Shown: positions 15,893 to 24,147 of the stretch, piece by piece
How the letters are laid out: each line of letters opens with the position of its first letter
Numbering within the stretch: position 1 is the stretch's first letter
Assembly (NCBI RefSeq): GCF_041224595.1
Contig: NZ_JBGFGN010000113.1
Coordinates: forward strand, 1 to 64,000
Length of the DNA stretch: 64,000 nt
Source: Donghicola sp041224595
GTDB taxonomy: Bacteria; Pseudomonadota; Alphaproteobacteria; Rhodobacterales; Rhodobacteraceae
Reading direction: 5' to 3'
Position numbers and translations under genes: made by a program
Notes under the pieces: model-generated
What the model saw: only the letters and a program-made list of their open reading frames with translations
What the model was told of the DNA's origin: nothing
Database searches by the model: none

Positions 15893-16321
15893 ATGAAACG
15901 ACTCTTTGCCCTTGGGCTCATCGCCCTGACAGCCAGCCCTGCCACCGCCGAAATGTCGGCGCGTGGGAACTACATCCTCCGCTGCACAGGCTGCCACGGG
16001 ATCGAAGGCATGGGCACCGCAGAGGGCGGCGTCCCGCCTTTCCCCGGATCGGTCGGGCATATCGCCAACACCGAGGCGGGCCGTGACTACATGATGCACG
16101 TGCCCGGCGTGATCGGCTCGTCCTTGTCGGATAGCGAGATCGCGTCAGTCATGAACTATGTGATCGCAACCTTTGACACGACGGACGCCCCCGCCTTCAC
16201 CGCCCAAGAAGTCACCCACCGCCGCGCCCTGCCCATGACAGACATCGTCATCGCCCGCCGCGCCGTCGTCGAAGAACTCGAAACCAAAGGGATTAGCATC
16301 GCCGATTACCCTTGGCCCTGA
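15893..16321 (+). CDS. Second c-type cytochrome of the amine dehydrogenase cluster
   Basis: A 142-residue exported mono-heme cytochrome: signal peptide 1-19 (SPATAE), heme site C31-T-G-C34-H35, then a long C-terminal part. A possible axial Met lies in RDYMMHVPG. RBS AAAGGAG is upstream. It is the last gene of the cluster and shares little with the preceding cytochrome beyond the heme motif, so the two are probably sequential carriers rather than duplicates. Confidence 0.88.
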   Translation: MKRLFALGLIALTASPATAEMSARGNYILRCTGCHGIEGMGTAEGGVPPFPGSVGHIANTEAGRDYMMHVPGVIGSSLSDSEIASVMNYVIATFDTTDAPAFTAQEVTHRRALPMTDIVIARRAVVEELETKGISIADYPWP

Positions 16322-16352
16322 ACAACCATCCCCCACTCGCGTGAAAACGAAA

Positions 16353-16380
16353 AGGGCCGCGTGATTTCTCTGGCGGCCCT
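16353..16380. terminator. Terminator between the amine dehydrogenase cluster and gabD
   Basis: Stem AGGGCCGC (16353-16360) / GCGGCCCT (16373-16380) with a 12-nt loop, between two convergent transcripts. It has AAAA before it and CTCTTCAT after it, so it can serve the minus-strand operon as well. Confidence 0.7.
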
Positions 16381-16400
16381 CTTCATAAGATTGGCACAGT

Positions 16401-17837
16401 TCAGATTCCGCCGAAATGGAACGCTTTGGTCTCGAGGTATTCCTCGATCCCTTCCTGCGCGCCCTCGCGGCCAAGGCCCGAGGATTTTACGCCCCCGAAC
16501 GGTGCCTCTGCGTGGCTAACCGCGCCGGTGTTCAGGCCCACAAGCCCCGCCTGCAGCGCCTCGCCCACGCGGAACGCCCGCGCCATGTCGGTGGTATAGA
16601 AATACGCCGCTAGGCCGAAAGGCGTGCCATTGGCGATAGCCAGCGCCTCTCCCTCGGTCTCGAACTTGAAGATCGGCGCAACGGGACCAAAGGTTTCCTC
16701 GGAGGCCAAGCGCATGTCAGTGGTCGCGCCCACCAGCACCACGGGGTCCGCGAACCCTGCGGCCAGGTCGCGCTCGGCGGTGGCCTTGGTCGCGCCTTTG
16801 GACATGGCGTCAGCCACATGCGCGTTGATCTTGTCGATGGCGGCGGCGTTGATCATCGGGCCGATCATCGCGCCCTCTTCGGTGCCTGCAGCGACTTTCA
16901 ACGCATCCACCTTGGCCGCCAAAGCCGCCACGAATGCATCATGAATGCCCGACTGCACCAGAATTCGGTTGGCGCAAACGCAGGTCTGCCCCCCGTTGCG
17001 GAACTTTGAGGCCATCGCGCCCTCGACCGCTGCGTCTAGATCGGCGTCGTCAAATACGATGAACGGCGCGTTGCCGCCCAATTCCAGCGACATCTTCTTC
17101 AGCGTCGGCGCGCATTGTTCCGCCAGCAGCGCCCCCACGCGGGTCGAGCCAGTAAAGGACAGTTTCCGCACAACGGAGCTGGCGGTCAGTGTCGCGCCGA
17201 TGACTTCGGGGCGGCCAGTCAGGATGTTCAGAACGCCCTTGGGGATCCCCGCCCGCTCGGCCAAGACCCCCAAGGCCAAGGCCGAATAGGGGGTGAAGTC
17301 CGATGGCTTGATCACCATGGTGCAGCCAGCGGCCAGACCCGGCGCGACTTTGCGGGTGATCATCGCGTTCGGAAAATTCCAAGGGGTGATAATCGCGCAG
17401 ACACCCACGGGTTCTTTCATCGGGAAAATCTTTTTGCCCGCGACGGGCGACGGGATGATGTGCCCGTTGATGCGGCGCCCCTCTTCGGCGAACCAGCGGA
17501 CAAAGGACGCGCCATAGAGGATTTCCCCCTTGGCCTCGGCCAGCGGTTTGCCCTGCTCGCAGGTCAGGATCATGGCCAAATCGTCCGCGTGCTCCAGCAT
17601 CAGATCATACCACGCCATCAAGAGGTCAGCGCGTTCCAGATGGGTCTTGGCCTTCCACGCGACCATCGCCTCTTCGGCGGCGGCGATGGCTGCGGTCGTT
17701 TCGTCGGCCGTGCAGTCCGGCATATGGCCCATGGGCGCGGCGGTGGCGGGGTTGATCACCGCCATATCATCGCGGGCAATCCAGTCACCGTTGATCAACG
17801 CGGCCTGACGGAAGAGATCGGGATCGTTCAACTGCAT
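16401..17837 (-). CDS. gabD: NAD(P)-dependent succinate-semialdehyde dehydrogenase family protein
   Basis: A 478-residue aldehyde dehydrogenase with E252 in LELGGNAPF and catalytic C286 in GGQTCVCANR; the second Cys after the nucleophile, N155 in TPWNFPNAM and the end SSGLGREGAQEGIEEYLETK are typical of GabD. It oxidises succinate semialdehyde or a similar omega-oxo acid. It is the last gene of the minus-strand operon, 3 bp after the TtuC-like gene, and convergent with the amine dehydrogenase cluster. The true aldehyde depends on the pathway of the operon, which is not known. Confidence 0.88.
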   Translation of the reverse strand: MQLNDPDLFRQAALINGDWIARDDMAVINPATAAPMGHMPDCTADETTAAIAAAEEAMVAWKAKTHLERADLLMAWYDLMLEHADDLAMILTCEQGKPLAEAKGEILYGASFVRWFAEEGRRINGHIIPSPVAGKKIFPMKEPVGVCAIITPWNFPNAMITRKVAPGLAAGCTMVIKPSDFTPYSALALGVLAERAGIPKGVLNILTGRPEVIGATLTASSVVRKLSFTGSTRVGALLAEQCAPTLKKMSLELGGNAPFIVFDDADLDAAVEGAMASKFRNGGQTCVCANRILVQSGIHDAFVAALAAKVDALKVAAGTEEGAMIGPMINAAAIDKINAHVADAMSKGATKATAERDLAAGFADPVVLVGATTDMRLASEETFGPVAPIFKFETEGEALAIANGTPFGLAAYFYTTDMARAFRVGEALQAGLVGLNTGAVSHAEAPFGGVKSSGLGREGAQEGIEEYLETKAFHFGGI

Positions 17838-17840
17838 GGC

Positions 17841-18887
17841 TCAGGCCTCCAATGCGGACAGGATCGCCGCTGTGATTTCGGATGTGGAATTCAGGCCCGG
17901 ACGGATACCGATGCCCTGTCCCGTGGCGGCCTCAATCGCTTTCAGGACAGCGGCCGAGGCTTCGGCCTGCCCCAGATGGTCCAGCATCATCGCCCCTGAC
18001 CAGATCGCCGCGATGGGGTTCGCGATATCTTGCCCCGCGATATCGGGGGCCGAGCCGTGCACGGGTTCGAACATCGACGGTAGCGCGCGATCCGGGCTAA
18101 TATTGGCCGACGCCGCAAAGCCTAGCCCCCCCTGAATGGCCGCCCCAAGATCGGTCAGGATATCGCCAAAGAGGTTCGACGCCACGATCACGTCCAAATC
18201 CTGTGGGGCCATCACCATCTTGGCCGCCATCGCGTCGATATGCATGTGGCTGACGGTGACTTCGGGGTAATCGGCGGCAACTTCGCGCGTCACCTCGTCC
18301 CAGAACACCATCGAGAATTTCTGCGCGTTGGATTTCGTCACAGATGTCAAATGCTTGCGGCGCATCATGGCCTGTTCGAAGCCGAACCGGATGATCCGCT
18401 CGACCCCTTCGCGGGTGAAAATAGCGGTTTCAACAGCGACCTCGTTGCCCTGCCCCTGGTGGACACGGCCACCGGCGCCAGAGTACTCGCCTTCGGTGTT
18501 TTCACGGATGCAGAGGATGTCAAACCCTTCTGCCTTCAGTGGGCCTTCGACACCGTCAAGCAGACGATGGGGGCGGATGTTGGCGTATTGCTTAAAGGCT
18601 TTGCGGATCGGCAGCAGCAGCCCATGCAAGGACACCGCATCAGGCACCGTTGCGGGCCAGCCGACCGCCCCTAGATAGATCGCATCAAAGCCCTTCAGGG
18701 TTTCGATCCCGTCCGCAGGCATCATAGTCCCATGTTTAAGGTAGTATTCGCACGACCATGGGAACGTGGTCGGCTCAAGCGCGAAACCAAACTTGGCGGC
18801 GGCCGCGTCCAGCACCTGCATCGTGGCCTCGGTCACATCCACACCGATGCCATCACCGGGGATCAGAGCGATCTTGTAGGGGGTCAT
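17841..18887 (-). CDS. ttuC: Tartrate dehydrogenase/decarboxylase (isopropylmalate dehydrogenase family)
   Basis: A 348-residue beta-decarboxylating dehydrogenase. The start YKIALIPGDGIGVDV, the ENTEGEYSGAGGRVHQG loop, the Mg-binding DVIVASNLFGDILTDLG block and MFEPVHGSAPDIAG are family hallmarks, and the GRVHQG loop is typical of tartrate/D-malate dehydrogenases (TtuC/DmlA) rather than LeuB. It oxidises and may decarboxylate a 2-hydroxy acid with NAD+ and a divalent metal. It lies between the two aldehyde dehydrogenase genes with gaps of 3 and 20 bp. Confidence 0.88.
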   Translation of the reverse strand: MTPYKIALIPGDGIGVDVTEATMQVLDAAAAKFGFALEPTTFPWSCEYYLKHGTMMPADGIETLKGFDAIYLGAVGWPATVPDAVSLHGLLLPIRKAFKQYANIRPHRLLDGVEGPLKAEGFDILCIRENTEGEYSGAGGRVHQGQGNEVAVETAIFTREGVERIIRFGFEQAMMRRKHLTSVTKSNAQKFSMVFWDEVTREVAADYPEVTVSHMHIDAMAAKMVMAPQDLDVIVASNLFGDILTDLGAAIQGGLGFAASANISPDRALPSMFEPVHGSAPDIAGQDIANPIAAIWSGAMMLDHLGQAEASAAVLKAIEAATGQGIGIRPGLNSTSEITAAILSALEA

Positions 18888-18907
18888 TCATAGTCTCCTT
18901 TGGCTGA

Positions 18908-20371
18908 TCAGAGGTCGATCAGCACCGATTTCGTGCGGCGGTTGGCGTGATAGGCCTCGCGGCCCAGATCCTTGCCGAGGCCAGAGGCTTTCCACCCGCC
19001 GGTGGGCAGAATGTGGTCGCGGCTGCGGCCATATCGGTTGATCCAGACGGTGCCCGCCTCAAGCTTGCGCGACAGACGCAGGGCGCGGGACAGATCGCGA
19101 GTAAAGAGCCCCGCGCAGAGGCCATAGGTCGGATGGGCGGCTAGCTGCATCGCCTCTTCTTCGGTCTCGAAGGTCTGGAAAGTGGCGACGGGGCCAAAGA
19201 TTTCCTCGGTCACGGCGGGGTTCTGGGCATCCACGCCCGCGATCAGGGTCGGCTGATAGAAGCTGCCTGGATGGTCGAACTGCGCACCGCCACACAGGAT
19301 TTCCCCGCCCTGTTTCGCGCTCGCCTGCACGATGCTATCGATCCGCTGCAACTGGCGGTCCGAGATGATCGGGCAGAACCCCGGATCGGTAGCAAAGGTA
19401 TCAGCGGGGCGATATTTGGCGAACCGTTCGGCCAGCCGCGTGGCCAGTTCATCGGCGATTTCTCGGGCGACAATGATGCGCGATCCGGCCACGCAGAACT
19501 GGCCTGCGTTAGGGGTGATGCCTCGGTCGAGGCATTCCACCGCCAAATCCAGATCAGCGTCGGCAAAGACCACCATCGGGCTTTTGCCCCCCAGTTCCAG
19601 CGTCATGGGTTTGATGCCGGTGCGGGCAATATTCTCCATGATCGCGGCGCCTGCGCGGGTCGATCCGGTAAAGGACACTTTGTCGATGCCCCCGTGCCCT
19701 GTGATCGCGTTGCCCGTGGTCGGACCGTCGCCAATCACCACGTTGATCAGACCCGCAGGGATGCCCGCCCGAACGGCCAATTCAGCCATGTAGAGCGTGG
19801 AATACGGCGTCATTTCGGACGGTTTCAGGACCACAGCATTTCCGGCGGCCAAGGCCGGCCCCAGCTTCCACCCCGCCATGGAAATCGGAAAGTTCCAAGG
19901 CGTGATCGCCCCGATCACCCCATAGGGCGCGTCGTCAATATAGCCGAAACTGCTGTCACTGGTCGGAGCGAGTGTGCCTGCTTCTTTGTCTGCGAATTCA
20001 GCGAAGAACCGGATTTGTTCAGCAGTGACGGCCACATCACCGGTCAAAGCTTGGGCATAGGGACGCGAGGAACAGATCGCCTCGAGCCCCGCCAGAGTGC
20101 TGGCCTCGGCCTCGATCAGATCGGCCCATCGGTGCAAGGCTTTCAGCCGGTCCCGCGGCGCGCATCCAATCCATCCAGAGGCCGCCAACGCATCCCGCGC
20201 CGACTGCACCGCCCGATCCACGATTTCTGCATCCGCTACAGACGCCGCGCCCACCGCCATTCCAGTCGAGGGCGAGGTCACGGTCATCTCCTCGGGCGCC
20301 GAAACATATGTGCCGCCAATGTAGTGCGCGCAAGGCAGGGTCAGGGTCGCAGGGTCAAAGGCCAGTGTCAT
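18908..20371 (-). CDS. Aldehyde dehydrogenase family protein
   Basis: A 487-residue NAD(P)-dependent aldehyde dehydrogenase: N160 in ITPWNFPIS, E259 in LELGGKSP, catalytic C293 in NAGQFCVAGSR. It resembles betaine-aldehyde/5-carboxymethyl-type ALDHs. The ATG 20371 begins the family N-terminus; an upstream ATG (20461) would add 30 residues with no match. It follows the HcnB-like gene by 126 bp and could oxidise the aldehyde made by the oxidase encoded upstream. Confidence 0.87.
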   Translation of the reverse strand: MTLAFDPATLTLPCAHYIGGTYVSAPEEMTVTSPSTGMAVGAASVADAEIVDRAVQSARDALAASGWIGCAPRDRLKALHRWADLIEAEASTLAGLEAICSSRPYAQALTGDVAVTAEQIRFFAEFADKEAGTLAPTSDSSFGYIDDAPYGVIGAITPWNFPISMAGWKLGPALAAGNAVVLKPSEMTPYSTLYMAELAVRAGIPAGLINVVIGDGPTTGNAITGHGGIDKVSFTGSTRAGAAIMENIARTGIKPMTLELGGKSPMVVFADADLDLAVECLDRGITPNAGQFCVAGSRIIVAREIADELATRLAERFAKYRPADTFATDPGFCPIISDRQLQRIDSIVQASAKQGGEILCGGAQFDHPGSFYQPTLIAGVDAQNPAVTEEIFGPVATFQTFETEEEAMQLAAHPTYGLCAGLFTRDLSRALRLSRKLEAGTVWINRYGRSRDHILPTGGWKASGLGKDLGREAYHANRRTKSVLIDL

Positions 20372-20497
20372 CGCAAGTTCTTTCGCAAGAGGTCGGGTTG
20401 AAAATCCCGCGATGGGCGCGGGCAATGCTGCCGAATGCTTGGGCAGCGCGGCATAATCCACTGCGGCGCACGGGGCACTGCGCAGAAGATTGTGCCG

Positions 20498-21859
20498 TCA
20501 GTCAGAGCTGTCTTGGATCAGAGCGCTGATGGGAACGGGCCGCACGGGCGCTTGAGACCGCAGTCGACCGACATCTTCGGTGCGCATGCCAGTCTTGGCC
20601 GCAATCACCTCAGCCCCGGCCAGTTGGCAGTAGCGCCCTTGGCACCGTCCCATTCCGACACGCCCCAGCGATTTGGCACGGTTCGCTTCGGGGCCGGACC
20701 AGTCGGCAGCTTGGCGCAGATCACCCGCCGTGACGCCTTCGCAGCGGCATAGAACGGTTGCGTCGTCGGCCTGACGCACCATATTGGCGGGCCAAGGGAA
20801 CGCGCGCTGCATGGCCCGCGCGAACCGCTCCATCCGATCGATCCGGCGCAAATCTGCAGTCGGATCAGGGGCAGCGAGGTGCATATCACGCAAACATGCC
20901 GTGGCCGCTAAACGCCCTGCGATTTCAGCCGCATCGGCCCCAAGCAAACGGGCGCCATCCCCTGCTAAATAGAGGTTTGCGCGCGCCCTGCCAAATCCGT
21001 CGATCTCTGGCAGCCACTGAGCGAAATCTTTGTCCCAGTAAAATTGCGCGCCTGCCAGATCAGCAAGGTGCGTTTCAGCGCGCAGGTGCCAGCCCATCCC
21101 GACCGCATCGCAAGACGTCACGTGCTGGGTCCCTTTGGCATCGCGCTAGCGCACGGCGGTTGGGCCGTGCTCGTCCGTCTCGATCCGCAGCGGAGTGATC
21201 CCCGCGTGATAGCGGCGCCCCAATTGGCGGCGCATTCCGAGCCCGCGCAAAGTGACCCAAGGCCGCGCCGCAGCCATTGCCACGCCTCCGCGCACTTGCC
21301 CGCGCAGGTCAGAAGTATCGAGCACCGCGCGCACATCTGCCCCAGACTGCACCAACTGCACGGCCAGCAAGGTCAGCAAAGGCCCCGTTCCCAGCAGCAC
21401 AATCTGCTGCCCCAGAGCAACGCCCTGCGCCTTGAGCGCGATCTGCATCGCCCCCAGCGGGTAGACACCGCCTGTTTGCCAGCCAGCAATGGGCACAACG
21501 CGGTCCATCGCCCCCGTTGCCAGAATGAGCCGGTCAAAAGCAATCTGCTCGTACCCCGCAGGTCCAGACAAGTGCGCTGTCCCATCCCGCAGCCCCAAGA
21601 CGGAAGTCTGCGCGCGATACTCTACCCTATTCTGCGTCACCAACGCGTCGAAGCACTGGTGCAGCGCGATGGCTTTGGACGCTTCAGAGCCGTACAGCGC
21701 CTCGGGGCGTCTTAAGAACCCACGTGGCGGGCGGCGGTAAATCTGCCCGCCGGCCCGAGCGCCCTCGTCCACGACGACGGGGGTAATACCAGCCGTGGCC
21801 AGCGTCTCTGCCGCACGCATTCCCGCAGGGCCCGCACCGACGATCAGCACCTGCGTCAT
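20498..21859 (-). pseudogene. HcnB-like FAD/NAD-binding oxidoreductase subunit interrupted by an in-frame amber codon
   Basis: The complete reading frame of 453 codons matches the beta subunit of HcnABC-type amino-acid/opine dehydrogenases: FAD site VLIVGAGPAGMRAAE, QIYRRPPRGF, second dinucleotide domain, and a C-terminal BFD-like [2Fe-2S] region with C371, C373, C406 and C411. Codon 238 (21146-21148) is TAG; both sides are in the same frame and no base is missing, so this is a single nonsense change, perhaps from TGG or CAG. A GTG at 21121 could restart translation of the C-terminal part. ATG 21859 overlaps the stop of the 2Fe-2S subunit gene (ATGA). It could also be a sequencing error; if real, the oxidase is inactive or split. 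Confidence 0.82.
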
Positions 21860-22161
21860 GGCCTGTCCCACGGATGCGGCGCTACGGTGCGTAGCCGCAT
21901 CCCGTTGCGGATTTCGGTGGAACAGGCGCATAAGCGGGGACCGTTCTCCTGCCAGATCCAGCAGTCCTGACAGGCCCCCATCAGACAAAAGCCAGCACGC
22001 CCCTCGGGTCCGAATTCCGTCTGCCGCAGGATGGGACGCAGGCTCAGGATCGCCGTTAGCACTGTATCACCGGACAACGCGCTGACAGGCGCTCCGTCCA
22101 GATGAAAGGCGACAACGGCGCGGTCCCTTTCTGCCACTCTGTGTACGCGGCCGCCGGTCAT
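21856..22161 (-). CDS. (2Fe-2S)-binding small subunit of an HcnABC-type oxidoreductase
   Basis: A 101-residue protein with the plant-ferredoxin pattern C59-x4-C64-x2-C67-x10-C78 (CLMGACQDC), like HcnA and the small subunits of opine and hydroxyproline dehydrogenases. It passes electrons from the flavin subunits towards the quinone pool. Its start overlaps the preceding hydantoinase B stop by 4 bp and its stop overlaps the next start by 4 bp, so all three are translationally coupled. Confidence 0.88.
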   Translation of the reverse strand: MTGGRVHRVAERDRAVVAFHLDGAPVSALSGDTVLTAILSLRPILRQTEFGPEGRAGFCLMGACQDCWIWQENGPRLCACSTEIRNGMRLRTVAPHPWDRP

Positions 22162-24143
22162 TCTGCGGCTCTTGCATATGCAGCGGGACGGGGCACTTCA
22201 GGGAACCGCCCGCACACCTCGTCAAAGGCCGCAGCCACGCCCGCAGCGCCGGACCGCCCTTCCATCCGCTTGAAGACCTCGGTTTTCACAAAGAACCGCC
22301 AGTGGATGGGCAGATCTGCCAGAATATCCGTCAGCAGATCATAGGCCTCATCGCTCCACTGCTGCTCGTACGTTGACCTCTCTGGACCGTAATGGAAATG
22401 CTCTGTGTGGCGGGGCATCGATGCCCGCAAAGCCTCTGTCGCCGTCACATCCACCGCGCCATCCACCAGCACGACGCCATACTCATCCCGCGCAGCCGCT
22501 TCGGAGACATAGCCCCCTGCCACATCCCGCGCGACCCGTTCGGCAGGCCGGTCCAAGGGGCACCCTCGGCCCGCACCGCCCGCCGAACGCACGGTCAACA
22601 CATCGCCTGGCTCTAGAATAGCGGTGTCCACCGCACCCAACCGGCGCTCGGCCTTGGTCCCTGCATTCACGACCATATCGGACAGGCCCGCCGCCTTACC
22701 CCCCATCACCCCCCAAGGGCGAAAGAACGACCGGTCGCGGTTCCGTGCAGTGATCCGTGTGTCGGGGGCAAAGACGCGGAACGCCATCTCGGTCGCCAAA
22801 CCACCGCGCCAATACCCCGCTCCACCGCTGTCCTGCGCCAGCCCATAGCGGACGAATTCCACGGGGACTTCGGTCTCGGTGGTCTCGATCGGCGTATTTT
22901 TCAGATAGGCCGCGTCGGCACCCGAGCCGTTCGTGCCGTCACGATGAGGCATCCCTCCACCGCCGCCGACCACGGGGTTTACGGCCGCAATGACGGTTTT
23001 CTGGGTGCGCTCGTCGCGGGTCATGACGTTGACGATGCAGTTGTTGCCCGCGGGGGCAGCAGGCATCCGGTCGGGAATGGCCTGCGAGAACGCCCCGAAA
23101 ATCACCGACCGCAGGCGCGCACATGTCAGAGACCTCATCCCGACGGCCGCCGGGGCGACGGGGTTCAGCACGGTCCCTTCGGGCGCGATGCAGGTGAAGG
23201 GACGCGTCAGCCCCGTGTTCAGCAAAATCCGGGGGTTCAGGGTGTAGAGCACGTAATACACCCCCACCAGCAGCATGGTATGGCGCGGATCGCCGCCACT
23301 TGGCACGTTCAAGGAAGACGCCAGTTGCGGATCGGAGCCTGTGAAATCCAGAACCGCGCTATCCTCCCTGACCTTCAGGGTCAGCTTCAAACGGCACGGA
23401 TTTGCCTGATCGCTGTCCTCGTCGGCATAATCGGCAAAGACATAGTCGCCATCGGGGATTTCGGCCAAAACAGCACGGGCCTGCGCCTCAGCCTGATCCA
23501 TCAGGGCAGCGACGCCGTTCACGAACCCCGCCTTGCCAAAGCGCTGGATCATCGCCTGCACCTTGCGCTCGCCCGTATTTAGCGCGCCGACGAGCGCCTT
23601 GATGTCCCCGACATTCAGCGCAGGCTTGCGGACGTTCGTCTCCATAATCCGAAGGATTTGCTCGTCAAAGACGCCCTCGCGGACCAACTTCATCGGGGGA
23701 AAGCGAATGCCCTCTTGGTGGATTTCAGTCAGCGAACGGGACAGGGACGCCGGCACCGCGCCGCCCATATCTGTGTTGTGAATGTGCCCGCCGGTCCACG
23801 CGACGATCTCTCCATCCGCAAAGACCGGCTTCCACAGGTGGGTGTCGGGCGCGTGGGTCGCAACGTGGCCGGAATAGGGATCGTTGGTAAACGCCACGTC
23901 GCCGGGGCGGTAGTCATCCATCATCGCAATCGCGCGGCCATAGGTCAGGCCCGGATACCACGTGGCCCCCAGTTCCATCGGCACGGCAAAGGTATCGCCC
24001 GCGCCGTCCATCAACATGACGGTAAAATCCTGCGTTTCCTTGACGAATGCGGAATGGGCGGTGCGGTGCAGGGTGTGGGCCATGTTCTCGGCCGCCGCGC
24101 GGGCATGGTTGGCCAGCACCGAAAGGGTCATTTTGTCGAACAT
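22158..24143 (-). CDS. hyuB: Hydantoinase B/oxoprolinase family protein
   Basis: A 661-residue HyuB-type subunit: the N-terminus MTLSVLANHARAAAENMAH, the block FTNDPYSGHVATHAPD (metal site) and HIHNTDMGG are family features. With HyuA it forms ATP-dependent hydantoinases, 5-oxoprolinases, N-methylhydantoin amidohydrolases or acetone/acetophenone carboxylases. The ATG at 24143 has GGAG 7 bp upstream and is preferred over the ATG at 24156-24158, which has none. It starts 4 bp after the hyuA stop at 24148-24150. Substrate not deducible. Confidence 0.88.
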   Translation of the reverse strand: MFDKMTLSVLANHARAAAENMAHTLHRTAHSAFVKETQDFTVMLMDGAGDTFAVPMELGATWYPGLTYGRAIAMMDDYRPGDVAFTNDPYSGHVATHAPDTHLWKPVFADGEIVAWTGGHIHNTDMGGAVPASLSRSLTEIHQEGIRFPPMKLVREGVFDEQILRIMETNVRKPALNVGDIKALVGALNTGERKVQAMIQRFGKAGFVNGVAALMDQAEAQARAVLAEIPDGDYVFADYADEDSDQANPCRLKLTLKVREDSAVLDFTGSDPQLASSLNVPSGGDPRHTMLLVGVYYVLYTLNPRILLNTGLTRPFTCIAPEGTVLNPVAPAAVGMRSLTCARLRSVIFGAFSQAIPDRMPAAPAGNNCIVNVMTRDERTQKTVIAAVNPVVGGGGGMPHRDGTNGSGADAAYLKNTPIETTETEVPVEFVRYGLAQDSGGAGYWRGGLATEMAFRVFAPDTRITARNRDRSFFRPWGVMGGKAAGLSDMVVNAGTKAERRLGAVDTAILEPGDVLTVRSAGGAGRGCPLDRPAERVARDVAGGYVSEAAARDEYGVVLVDGAVDVTATEALRASMPRHTEHFHYGPERSTYEQQWSDEAYDLLTDILADLPIHWRFFVKTEVFKRMEGRSGAAGVAAAFDEVCGRFPEVPRPAAYARAAE

Positions 24144-24147
24144 CGAC

